In this document: positions 7,350 through 14,263 of the stretch, in pieces
Layout: every line of letters starts with the position of its first letter
How positions within the stretch are numbered: the first letter of the stretch is position 1
Assembly: GCA_964371835.1 (NCBI GenBank)
Contig: CAYJOP010000010.1
Location: 1 to 40,358 of the forward strand
Source of the DNA: CAYJAD01 sp964371835
GTDB lineage: Bacteria; Desulfobacterota; Desulfovibrionia; Desulfovibrionales; Desulfovibrionaceae
DNA: 40,358 nt
Reading direction: 5' to 3'
Position numbers and translations under genes: made by a program
The notes under the pieces: generated by a model
Databases searched by the model: none
What the model was told of the DNA's origin: nothing
What the model saw: the letters and a program-made list of their open reading frames with translations, nothing else

Positions 7350-8291
7350 ATGGCGCAAACTAAAATACTACTAGAGTCAGGGACTAATGAACTAGAAATT
7401 ATGGAGTTTTACGTCGAAGAAGACGGATATAGAGGACATTATGGTATTAACGTTGCTAAGGTTGTGGAAATAATAAGACCTCAAAAAATTACAACAATGC
7501 CAGAAATGCGCCATCCTGCAGTGCTTGGAGCTTTTGCACACCGTAATGGTCGCATTGCTCCGCTCATTGATATTGCAAAATATCTAAATAGCCCCACAGC
7601 ACACACAGAGGAAAGCAAAATTATTGTTACGGAATTTAATACAGTAATCACGGCATTCCAAGTGTCTGGTGTAAATAGAATTTACCGCCTTAGTTGGTCT
7701 GACGTTGAAGCTCCTGGCAAGTTATTGCAAAAGATGAGTCGTAGTGCAGTAACTGGAGTTGTACGCATGGAGGATAGGGTTATCTTTTTGCTTGACCTTG
7801 AAGCCATCGTGGCAGAAATGCACCCAGATATGGTCATGCGTATGGGTAAGAGTGAAATACCAAACACTGGTGAAAAATATCATATTATTCATGCAGATGA
7901 CTCATCAAGTGTGCGCCGCCTAGTGCTTGATTTGTTAGAAAATGAAGGTTATTTCAACGTAACTCAGTGTGTTAACGGGCAAGATGCTTGGAACACTCTT
8001 GTGCGCTATGTTGATACAGCAGAAGCTGAGGGAAAACCAATTACAGACTATGTACGAGGTGTTATTTCAGATATTGAAATGCCAGTTATGGATGGACTAA
8101 CACTGTGCAAACAAATAAAAAATCATCCTGTTTTACGCAACATACCTGTGGCTATGTTTTCGTCATTAATTAATGAAAGCCTCATTAATAAGTGCCAAGC
8201 AGTAGGTGCTGATACTCAATATGCAAAACCAGACTTGCAAAGTATTAGTAATAAACTAAGAGAGCTAATTAATAATTACAATTCAGATTAA
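7350..8291 (+). CDS. cheV: Chemotaxis coupling protein CheV (CheW-REC)
   Basis: CheV links chemoreceptors to CheA through its CheW domain and is tuned by phosphorylation of its receiver domain. The first about 165 residues are CheW-like (INVAKVVEIIRP, HPAVLGAFAHRNGRIAPLIDI). Residues about 177-310 are a receiver domain with the acidic pair in HADDSS, phospho-acceptor Asp241 in ISDIEMPVMDGL and the AKP lysine near 291. Length 313 is typical. The site CTGGAGAC precedes the ATG, and a sigma-28-like promoter lies upstream. No other che genes adjoin it, so it is an orphan locus. Its 3' end overlaps the convergent histidine-kinase gene by 23 bases. Confidence 0.95.
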   Translation: MAQTKILLESGTNELEIMEFYVEEDGYRGHYGINVAKVVEIIRPQKITTMPEMRHPAVLGAFAHRNGRIAPLIDIAKYLNSPTAHTEESKIIVTEFNTVITAFQVSGVNRIYRLSWSDVEAPGKLLQKMSRSAVTGVVRMEDRVIFLLDLEAIVAEMHPDMVMRMGKSEIPNTGEKYHIIHADDSSSVRRLVLDLLENEGYFNVTQCVNGQDAWNTLVRYVDTAEAEGKPITDYVRGVISDIEMPVMDGLTLCKQIKNHPVLRNIPVAMFSSLINESLINKCQAVGADTQYAKPDLQSISNKLRELINNYNSD

Positions 8292-9669
8292 TACAAGCTA
8301 GAACGCTATTATTTGTAGAATTGTTTTCAATGGAAAATGTGGCCCCATGTAAGCCTGCTATATGGCTTACAATGGCTAGGCCAAGGCCAGAACCGTTGGC
8401 ATCTTGACCTGCAGGGCGATAAAAGCGTTTGCCAAGTTGTGGCAAAACGTCACTTTCAATGTAAGTTTCAGTATTTTCAACACAAATACTTTTGGCAAAT
8501 AATGAAATCTGCACTGTATTATTAGGCTTAGTGTGGCGTATGGCGTTATCAACCAAGTTGCGCAACGCTATGGCCCAAAGAGTAGCAATGCCTTTTTGAT
8601 ATGCTGGATTGCTATGAATAACATAATTGAGTGTTATGTTTTTTGAAGTGGCAAAATCCATGCTATCTTGGCAAACATCAATTATTATGTGTTCAAAGTT
8701 TATGGCTTCAAATGAACTTTCACCTTCCACTTGACCTGCCTGTGAACTAAATTTATTTTCAAGCTGTGACAATAAAAGCAGTTGATCAATTAAATGACTG
8801 CATTTACTTGTTGCTTGCATTATCTTTTCCAAAGCATGTTTTTGACCTTGCGTGTCTCCTTCGGACATGGCTAAAACTTCAGCTTGAATTTTTAATCCAG
8901 CAAGAGGAGTGCGCAACTCATGTGCAGCATTGGCCACAAAAGCCCTTTCATGCGCTAGCAAAATACCTATACGCTTAAAAAGTGTGTTTAAGGCAGTAAC
9001 CAAGGGTTGAATTTCTGGGGGAAGTTTGTCATGTAGTATGGGGCTTGTGTCGTGGGCTTCTCGCGCATTTAAGTGTTTGGCAATTTTTCGTAAAGGCCGT
9101 AGCTCTTTGAATAAAACAAAGCCAAAACCCAATAATAAACATGGCAAAATTATTAGCCATGGGCTAATCTGCCCCCAAAGAATATCTAAAATTAAATTGT
9201 CACGGTATTCTTTTTCTTGGCCAACAGCGGCAATGCGTGTTCCATCGGCAGAGTGCATCCATAATATACGCCACTTATCTCCGTCCACTTCTACCTTGCT
9301 AAAGCCTTTCTCATGGGGCAAGAAGGGAAAATCCTTGCCATCTTGACCATCGGTTAATAGAACTTCACCTTGGGCAGAAAATAAGGCAAAGCCAAGCACT
9401 TCATCATCTTCACGTTTTAGCTCACCATGTTTGGTAATAAAGGTTTCAGTGGGTGGCAGATCCTTAAAATTTGGAACACTATCCATGTTAAGTAGGGTTT
9501 TGGCCATGAGAATTTGCTGATTATCAAAAAAAGTTTTAATATAACCAGCACTTGTACTTATGGTAAAGGCAGTTGCTACAAGCCAAGCTATTAATGAAAT
9601 TGTAGCAAATAAAAACAAAAGCCTTGCGGTTAGGCTCCAGTATTTTATATGTGAGATGCTAAACTTCAT
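8269..9669 (-). CDS. Sensor histidine kinase, QseC/PmrB-like
   Basis: This is a membrane sensor kinase of 466 residues. It has a TM helix at about 12-38, a periplasmic sensor of about 120 residues (QseC-like fold suggested by length and by EVLGFALFSAQGEVLLTDG), and a second TM at about 170-188. Next come a HAMP-like linker, the HisKA domain with phospho-His250 in NAAHELRTPLAGL, and HATPase_c with the N-box NLVDNAIRH (371-379) and the G-box NGSGLGLAIV (425-434). Its ATG shares one base with the stop of the response-regulator gene (TAATG), so the two are translationally coupled. The gene order with an OB-fold (BOF) protein upstream resembles ygiW-qseB-qseC of enterics and Pasteurellaceae. The signal sensed is unknown. 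Confidence 0.92.
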   Translation of the reverse strand: MKFSISHIKYWSLTARLLFLFATISLIAWLVATAFTISTSAGYIKTFFDNQQILMAKTLLNMDSVPNFKDLPPTETFITKHGELKREDDEVLGFALFSAQGEVLLTDGQDGKDFPFLPHEKGFSKVEVDGDKWRILWMHSADGTRIAAVGQEKEYRDNLILDILWGQISPWLIILPCLLLGFGFVLFKELRPLRKIAKHLNAREAHDTSPILHDKLPPEIQPLVTALNTLFKRIGILLAHERAFVANAAHELRTPLAGLKIQAEVLAMSEGDTQGQKHALEKIMQATSKCSHLIDQLLLLSQLENKFSSQAGQVEGESSFEAINFEHIIIDVCQDSMDFATSKNITLNYVIHSNPAYQKGIATLWAIALRNLVDNAIRHTKPNNTVQISLFAKSICVENTETYIESDVLPQLGKRFYRPAGQDANGSGLGLAIVSHIAGLHGATFSIENNSTNNSVLACINLNCNY

Positions 9670-10328
9670 TATTCTTTCCCCAAGGTATAGCCAATACCAT
9701 GTATTGTTTTTATAAACTTTGTGCCAAGCTTTGAGCGTAAATAGTGTATGTGAACATCAATGGTATTGCTGTTTACGTCATCATTCCAGCCATAGAGCTT
9801 TTCTTCTAGCATAGACCGTGAAAGGACAGCCTTAGGGTGTAGAAGAAAAATTTCTAATAAAATTAAAGGTTTTGGCGCAAGTTCAAGGGCATTGCCGTCA
9901 AGATAGGCAATACGGTTTTGTGGGTCAAGGCTTACATTGTGATGGGTTAAAAGAGGGGTGCTTTGGCCTGCATTTCTGCGTTTTAAGGCCCGCAAACGAG
10001 CAACAAGCTCGCTAAGGGCAAATGGCTTTGGCAAATAGTCATCTGCGCCTAAATTCAAACCTTCAACGCGTTCATCTATGGTGTTTCTTGCGGTCAAAAT
10101 TAATATGGGCATGTGATGTCCATTTTTTCGCCAATACTTCAAAAGCTCAAGTCCGTCCACATGAGGTAGGGTTAAGTCAAGAATTATGAGCTCATGTACA
10201 TCATTTTGCGGTGCATTGCGTGCCAATTCGCCATCTTGCAACCAGTCGACGTTAAAGCCCTGCTTACTAAGGCCAGCCACCAAGCCATCACCGATAATGG
10301 CATCATCTTCTACAAGTAGTATTCTCAT
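9669..10328 (-). CDS. OmpR-family response regulator, QseB/PmrA-like
   Basis: This 219-residue regulator has an N-terminal receiver (acidic pair Asp8/Asp9, phospho-acceptor Asp51 in ILDLTLP, LPKPF lysine near 102) and a C-terminal winged helix (VLSRSMLEEKLYGW, NTIDVHIHYLRSKL, TIHGIGYTL). It is cognate to the kinase immediately downstream. The start must be the ATG at 10328 because the first beta strand begins there (MRILLVEDDA). It has no Shine-Dalgarno: a terminator-like hairpin and its U-tract end only three bases before it. A TATAAT in the hairpin loop could give a very short 5' leader. Confidence 0.94.
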   Translation of the reverse strand: MRILLVEDDAIIGDGLVAGLSKQGFNVDWLQDGELARNAPQNDVHELIILDLTLPHVDGLELLKYWRKNGHHMPILILTARNTIDERVEGLNLGADDYLPKPFALSELVARLRALKRRNAGQSTPLLTHHNVSLDPQNRIAYLDGNALELAPKPLILLEIFLLHPKAVLSRSMLEEKLYGWNDDVNSNTIDVHIHYLRSKLGTKFIKTIHGIGYTLGKE

Positions 10329-10331
10329 ATG

Positions 10332-10391
10332 AAAAAATCGCTAGCTGTGTGTATTATAACATAATATTGTAAATAAACACACAGCTAGCGA
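10332..10391 (-). terminator. Terminator hairpin between the BOF gene and the response regulator, with a -10-like loop
   Basis: Read on the minus strand, perfect 15-base arms (10391-10377 and 10352-10338; TCGCTAGCTGTGTGT and its complement) flank a 24-base AT-rich loop and are followed by TTTTTT (10337-10332). It begins eight bases after the BOF stop and ends three bases before the response-regulator ATG. The loop contains a perfect TATAAT (10358-10353), but the -35 is poor. It may combine termination of the upstream gene with a promoter for the regulator. Confidence 0.85.
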
Positions 10392-10399
10392 CTGGTTAA

Positions 10400-10813
10400 T
10401 TATTTTACTTTTTGTACTCGCTTAACTTCAAGCTCAGTTGATCCCCAATCTTTGTCTACCTTAGTGATAAGCTCAACGGTATCAGAAGGGGTAACTTGCT
10501 GGCCGTTCCATGCCTTCCTTTCAATTTCCACTATGCCTTGACCGCTTGCATCCTTAAAGGTGTATTTGTCATCACCTTCGTGCTGAACAATGTTACCTCT
10601 AAGAGTTACCCAAGCATCATCTGGTTGCTTGCCAGCATCTTTAATGGACATAGCTAGCGGACCAGGGCCAGAAAAACCACCGCCAGCAGCATTGGGGCCA
10701 GAAAAACCACCCATTTTTTTGTCGCTGGATGCGTTTGCCATAAGGGCAGTACCACCAGTCAAGATTAATGTAAAAACAACTAAGGCTAAGATTCTTTTAA
10801 AGTTCCAATTCAT
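10400..10813 (-). CDS. Secreted OB-fold stress protein (BOF/YgiW family)
   Basis: This 137-residue periplasmic protein belongs to the BOF (bacterial OB-fold, YgiW/YdeI/NirD-type) family, linked to stress tolerance and partner of QseBC in other genomes. The N-terminus MNWNFKRILALVVFTLILTG is a signal peptide, with cleavage near ANA-SS. A Gly-rich linker with a repeated GGFSGP follows, then the OB domain: DDAWVTLRGNIVQ, DKYTFKDASG and VELITKVDKDWGSTELEV. I start at 10813 because AAGGAG is correctly spaced there. Upstream in-frame ATGs give a non-family extension running through the promoter region. A PmrA/QseB-type direct repeat lies 68 bases before the start. Confidence 0.92.
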   Translation of the reverse strand: MNWNFKRILALVVFTLILTGGTALMANASSDKKMGGFSGPNAAGGGFSGPGPLAMSIKDAGKQPDDAWVTLRGNIVQHEGDDKYTFKDASGQGIVEIERKAWNGQQVTPSDTVELITKVDKDWGSTELEVKRVQKVK

Positions 10814-10880
10814 AATGTTCTCCTTTTTTTTGCTTACGCAATTTTTTTCAACGTCCTTGATTGCAGTAAAATAAAAAATT

Positions 10881-10897
10881 ATTAAGAAAAGATTAAG
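10881..10897 (-). promoter_or_regulatory. PmrA/QseB-type box upstream of the BOF-RR-HK genes
   Basis: On the minus strand the sequence is CTTAAT-CTTTT-CTTAAT, a perfect direct repeat with 5-base spacing. It fits the known (C/T)TTAA(G/T)-N5-(C/T)TTAA(G/T) recognition site of PmrA and QseB. An AT-rich -10 candidate (TATTTT) begins seven bases downstream. The genes it would control include a regulator of exactly this class. Confidence 0.65.
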
Positions 10898-10910
10898 AAA
10901 TAATTTTTTT

Positions 10911-11117
10911 TTATTTTTTCTTGGAACGCTCAGAAATGCTTTGACCACCAAGACCCCAATTGTCAGGGTCAATTTCATCAATTACCACAGTGGTTGTGTC
11001 AGGGTTTTTGCCAAGCACATCTACAAGAACTTGCGTAATGCCTTTAATAACCTCATTTTTTTGTTTAGGTGTTGGGGCATCACTTCCACCAAGTAGTTTA
11101 ATATTAACATAGGGCAT
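10911..11117 (-). CDS. 4-oxalocrotonate tautomerase family protein
   Basis: This is a 68-residue small tautomerase. After Met removal the catalytic Pro1 is present (MPYVNIKLL), and the C-terminal DNWGLGGQSISER matches the FGIGG(E/Q) motif with Trp for Phe. The usual Arg11 of 4-OT is not at its expected place (LLGGSDAP rather than EGRSDE). The substrate is therefore unlikely to be 4-oxalocrotonate, and no catabolic genes adjoin it. I use the start at 11117 (AGAGGA six bases upstream). An upstream extension of the frame overlaps queF and lacks the N-terminal proline. It is ten bases after queF and probably co-transcribed. Confidence 0.88.
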   Translation of the reverse strand: MPYVNIKLLGGSDAPTPKQKNEVIKGITQVLVDVLGKNPDTTTVVIDEIDPDNWGLGGQSISERSKKK

Positions 11118-11127
11118 AATAAATCCT

Positions 11128-11631
11128 CTAAAATTTCTGACGGCTAATGTCTGTTTTCCAATCCTGCACAGTTTGGCGCAAGCTTGCAAGCTCAGCTGCT
11201 GGCAAGTCTTTATAACGCTCAGCAAAAACATTAATATGTGTGCCACCTCTTGGTACAAATAAGCCCTTAATGTAGCACCAACGGGGTGAAAGTAAATCCC
11301 ACATGTGATCAAGCACTGTGTTAGTGATGGTTTCCATAAAAGACTGGTGGTTGCGGTAAGCAAACATATAAAGCTTAAAACTTTTGGACTCAACGCATTG
11401 TTGATCTGGTATATACTCCATTACAATTGTACCAAAATCAGGTTGGCCTGTTACTGGACAAAGGGAGGTAAACTCAGGATATGCAATGCTAATCACATAG
11501 TTGCGCTCAGGGTAACAATTGGGGAATGCTTCTAGGTGATTTAGTCCTGGTGCACCACTGGGTGTGGGCATTTTGCCTGTACCTAGTGTTTGTAAGTGGT
11601 TGGTGTTGTCTTGGCTTTTTGTGTATGACAT
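11128..11631 (-). CDS. queF: 7-cyano-7-deazaguanine reductase QueF
   Basis: QueF reduces preQ0 to preQ1 with NADPH in queuosine biosynthesis. The 167-residue length corresponds to the short, unimodular form. Cys58 in FTSLCPVTGQPD forms the thioimide and Asp65 is the acid. The family signature ESKSFKLYMFAYRNH (81-95) and the binding segment VPRGGTHINVF are intact. The AAGGA ribosome site (spacing six) lies in the arm of a small hairpin CCTT-ACAT-AAGG. Its upstream region is repeat copy R2. No other queuosine genes are in the window. Confidence 0.95.
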   Translation of the reverse strand: MSYTKSQDNTNHLQTLGTGKMPTPSGAPGLNHLEAFPNCYPERNYVISIAYPEFTSLCPVTGQPDFGTIVMEYIPDQQCVESKSFKLYMFAYRNHQSFMETITNTVLDHMWDLLSPRWCYIKGLFVPRGGTHINVFAERYKDLPAAELASLRQTVQDWKTDISRQKF

Positions 11632-11638
11632 GATAGTT

Positions 11639-11650
11639 CCTTATGTAAGG
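11639..11650 (-). promoter_or_regulatory. Small hairpin containing the queF ribosome site
   Basis: On the minus strand CCTT-ACAT-AAGG folds with the AAGG of the Shine-Dalgarno in its 3' arm. The stem is short (4-5 bp), so its regulatory effect is uncertain. It does not have the layout of a preQ1 riboswitch. Confidence 0.35.
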
Positions 11651-11775
11651 GTTCTGCATAATTATTTTTTAATTCTATTTTTGTGCTTTTGCAGTAAATT
11701 TGCATTTATTTGAAAATGCACTTGTGCAGAACAAAAGTCACAAAAAAGACTCCATACAATGAATTGTGCAGTCTT
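11651..11775 (+). repeat. Intergenic repeat copy R2, with attached hairpin
   Basis: This is the best-preserved copy. The 82-base core (11651-11732) has perfect 8-base terminal inverted repeats, GTTCTGCA and TGCAGAAC, and the internal CTTTTGCAGTAAATTTGCAT shared with R1. It is followed by AAAAGTCACAAAA and a hairpin AAGACT..AGTCTT (11746-11775). On the minus strand the hairpin is followed by TTTTT, giving terminator character. The element occupies the divergent gap between queF and the MogA-like gene. The rest of the gap (11776-11960) shows nothing recognisable. Confidence 0.7.
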
Positions 11776-11964
11776 TATGTATAGTATGCCTATGTGTAAT
11801 GTTATTTGTGTTTGCTGGCAAATGCTTTTTTGATGATTTTTTAAATGTAGCTGAACTTGTACAATCTATAGATAATGATGTTTTTTCATATGCTAGTGGC
11901 TTGTTATTTTTTTGACATAAAATTTTATGAGTAATGGTTTTACAACTTAAATTACAGATAGAAT

Positions 11965-11991
11965 TTGCATAAGTGGCTTGTCTTGTATAAT
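11965..11991 (+). promoter_or_regulatory. Candidate promoter of the MogA-like gene
   Basis: TTGCAT (11965-11970), a 15-base spacer and a perfect TATAAT (11986-11991) lie 24 bases before the ATG at 12016. The spacer is short, so only the -10 is strong. Confidence 0.4.
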
Positions 11992-12015
11992 GTAGGCTCA
12001 ACGAACGGAGTAATT

Positions 12016-12786
12016 ATGCAAATTCAAACTATACCATGTTCGATGGGGGAAATTATTCCTTTGTCAACGGGGGAGCTTGCTGGCATATCAAGCCATATAA
12101 TATTTGAAAATCCCATGCCTATTTTAAAGGTTGGTACGAAGCTTACGGCTAGTAATCAAGTAATTTTTAAGGTGGTTGGACGTAGTTTATTGCCATCAAA
12201 AAATTCTCCACATGCTCAAATGTGTCCTTTGTTAAAATCTTATGTTCCTCTAAAAAAAAACAAACTAGAGTTAGATAAATCAAGGCATGGTTATGCCCTT
12301 GCTTGGATAACTCTTTCTGATAAGGGATTTATAGGTCAAAGAGAAGATGAAAGTGGGCCTTGCGTTAGCAAAACTTTAAATGGAATTATGACACTTTGCC
12401 ATGATCAGGGCTTTATGTTGTTGGATGAAAGTAAGGATATACAAACCTTGCTTTTAGAATTGGCTGTGGGGCAGGGCTATGATCTAATTTGCACCACAGG
12501 TGGTACAGGGCTTGGGCCAAGGGATGTGACAGTGGAGGCAACACTTGCTGTGCTTGAAAAACGCTTGCATGGCTTTGAGCAACTAATGATGCAAACAAGC
12601 CTTAGCAAAACACATCATGCTATTATTTCAAGAGCTGTAGCTGGAACAATAGGTCAGTGTTTGTGCATTAATTTACCTGGCAGCAAGAAGGCTGTTCAGG
12701 AAAATTTAGGGGTGCTACTTAAAGCATTACCGCATGCTTTAGCAAAATTGCAAGGCGATAGTACAGATTGTGCTGAAATAAATTAA
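12016..12786 (+). CDS. MogA/MoaB-family molybdopterin protein with extra N-terminal domain
   Basis: The C-terminal about 155 residues are a MoCF-fold domain: YALAWITLSDKG, TTGGTGLGPRDVTVEAT (phosphate loop), HGFEQLM and NLPGSKKAVQENL. This domain adenylylates molybdopterin or binds it during Moco synthesis. About 95 residues precede it, with a MOSC-like beta-rich look (SSHIIFENPMPILKVGTKLTASNQVIFKVVGRSL), making the protein 256 residues against about 170-195 for plain MogA. I start at ATG 12016 (ACGGAG upstream). An upstream ATG at 11965 overlaps the putative promoter. It is 12 bases ahead of the UbiA-type gene. Assignment as MogA rather than MoaB is uncertain. Confidence 0.85.
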   Translation: MQIQTIPCSMGEIIPLSTGELAGISSHIIFENPMPILKVGTKLTASNQVIFKVVGRSLLPSKNSPHAQMCPLLKSYVPLKKNKLELDKSRHGYALAWITLSDKGFIGQREDESGPCVSKTLNGIMTLCHDQGFMLLDESKDIQTLLLELAVGQGYDLICTTGGTGLGPRDVTVEATLAVLEKRLHGFEQLMMQTSLSKTHHAIISRAVAGTIGQCLCINLPGSKKAVQENLGVLLKALPHALAKLQGDSTDCAEIN

Positions 12787-12798
12787 TGAAGGTTCATT

Positions 12799-13659
12799 AT
12801 GACTAATATTTTTTCAAAATTCTTGGCGATTTGCCGTATGATTAAGATAGAGCATTCTGTTTTTGCATTGCCCTTTGCCTATGTGGGGGCATTTTTAGCA
12901 GCAAGCGGAATTCCGCCCATTATAGATTTATTAATACTAACTGTTGCCATGGTGGCTGTGCGCTCCTTTGCCATGGCTTTTAATCGTTTGGCGGATTTTC
13001 ACCTTGATTGCAAAAATCCAAGAACCCAAAGCAGACCACTAGTTACTGGTGAAATTAGCCTTAAGCAAACCAAATTATTTACAGCTTTTATGGCAATTTT
13101 ATTTGTAATTAGCTGTGCCATACTTAATAAATTGTGTCTTATTTTAGCCATACCCACATTAGTTTTTGCAGCAGGTTATAGCTATACTAAACGTTTTACT
13201 TGGTTGTGTCATTTTTGGTTGGGCTTAACCTTGGGTTTAGCACCTGTGGCTGGGTGGATAAGCATTGATCCAAGCTTTAACATGACACCACTTTTGTTTT
13301 TGTGTGGAGTGACATTTTGGGTGGCAGGCTTTGATATTTTTTATTCTTGTATGGATATGGAGTTTGACCAAGGGCAAGGCTTGCATTCAGTTCCTGTACG
13401 CTTTGGCTTGCAAGGAGCTCTTACCATTGCAGCTTTTTGCCATGCTGTAACTATATTGTTGTTTTTTTTGGCAGGCTTAAATGCAGGACTTGGAGTTGGC
13501 TGGTATTTGATATGGCTTGCCATGAGTGTTGTGTTATTTCTAGAACATAGGTGCGTTAAAGCAGACGACTTAAGCAAGGTGAATATGGCATTTTTTACCA
13601 TGAATGGCCTTGTTTCCGTTGGAATTTTTGTGGGTGTATTGCTTGGTTTATATTTTTAA
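12799..13659 (+). CDS. mqnP: UbiA-like prenyltransferase (MqnP type)
   Basis: This 286-residue polytopic membrane protein of the UbiA superfamily transfers a polyprenyl chain to an aromatic ring. Both Asp motifs are present: NRLADFHLD (Asn62, Asp66, Asp70) and DIFYSCMDMEFD (Asp179, Asp186, Asp190). About eight to nine hydrophobic helices are visible. The sequence style (RMIKIEHSVFALPFAYVGAFLA, NPRTQSRPL) is that of the UbiA-like group used in futalosine-pathway menaquinone synthesis, fitting a sulfate reducer. No other mqn gene is adjacent, so the symbol rests on family resemblance. The ATG has GAAGG upstream. Confidence 0.85.
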   Translation: MTNIFSKFLAICRMIKIEHSVFALPFAYVGAFLAASGIPPIIDLLILTVAMVAVRSFAMAFNRLADFHLDCKNPRTQSRPLVTGEISLKQTKLFTAFMAILFVISCAILNKLCLILAIPTLVFAAGYSYTKRFTWLCHFWLGLTLGLAPVAGWISIDPSFNMTPLLFLCGVTFWVAGFDIFYSCMDMEFDQGQGLHSVPVRFGLQGALTIAAFCHAVTILLFFLAGLNAGLGVGWYLIWLAMSVVLFLEHRCVKADDLSKVNMAFFTMNGLVSVGIFVGVLLGLYF

Positions 13660-13743
13660 TTTTGACAATACAGCGCGTAAATATAATTAATATAAATTGC
13701 GTATTTTTTTAAAATCAATTGCTTTGTAAATTGAGGGTTTATT

Positions 13744-14262
13744 ATGGCTAGAAAAAAGCGTTATCAATATGTGGATATGGAGAACGATTTTGAGGAATAT
13801 GAAAGACCAAGTCGCTCACAAAAAAAAAGAGATAGTACAGCTTTGCAAAAAATTGGTGAGGAGCTTGTGGAATTGCCTTTAAATAAGGTTAAATTCTTGC
13901 CCATAACGCCAGAATTACAAGAAGCATTGGAACTTATGGCTCGTATAAGTGATAGAGAAGGCAGGCGTAGGCAAATGCAATATATTGGCAAACTCATGCG
14001 TGAAAATTCTGCAGATGAGCTACGCATTGCACTGGATAATTTAAAGCAAGGACATAATGAAGATACGGCTAAATTTCATCATGCTGAAAAATTAAGAGAA
14101 GCTTTGCTTGATGCAGATAATAAGGAGCAAGATAGTATACTTTTGCAACTTCCAGAAAACTCAAGGGACGAGTTGCGAGAGCTTGTACAAAAAGCCATCA
14201 AGGAAAATAGCACAACTTCAAAGCGAGTTTTATTCCGTAAGCTTAGGTCCGTTTTAGAATAG
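13744..14262 (+). CDS. darP: Ribosome biogenesis factor DarP (YjgA/DUF615)
   Basis: DarP/YjgA associates with late 50S precursors in E. coli and promotes peptidyl-transferase-centre maturation. The 172-residue, highly charged, helix-rich product has the family features RPSRSQKKRDSTALQKIGEEL, LPLNKVKFLPI, RISDREGRRRQMQYIGKLMR and a C-terminal RELVQKAIKE..SKRVLFRKLR. The site GAGGG precedes the ATG. A TTGACA (13662-13667) with an AT-rich -10 region upstream suggests its own promoter. It converges with the CofD-like gene with one base between the stop codons. Confidence 0.93.
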   Translation: MARKKRYQYVDMENDFEEYERPSRSQKKRDSTALQKIGEELVELPLNKVKFLPITPELQEALELMARISDREGRRRQMQYIGKLMRENSADELRIALDNLKQGHNEDTAKFHHAEKLREALLDADNKEQDSILLQLPENSRDELRELVQKAIKENSTTSKRVLFRKLRSVLE

Positions 14263-14263
14263 T

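Noticed and set aside
10814..10981. N-terminal extension of the BOF protein
   Set aside because: It would place the signal peptide internally and cover the PmrA/QseB-type box; a good ribosome site supports the start at 10813.
11118..11393. Long upstream extension of the tautomerase frame
   Set aside because: It overlaps queF and destroys the essential N-terminal proline.
11651..11750. preQ1 riboswitch upstream of queF
   Set aside because: The leader lacks the preQ1-I pattern (short C-rich loop stem and A-rich tail pairing near the ribosome site); what is there is the repeat R2 and a simple hairpin.
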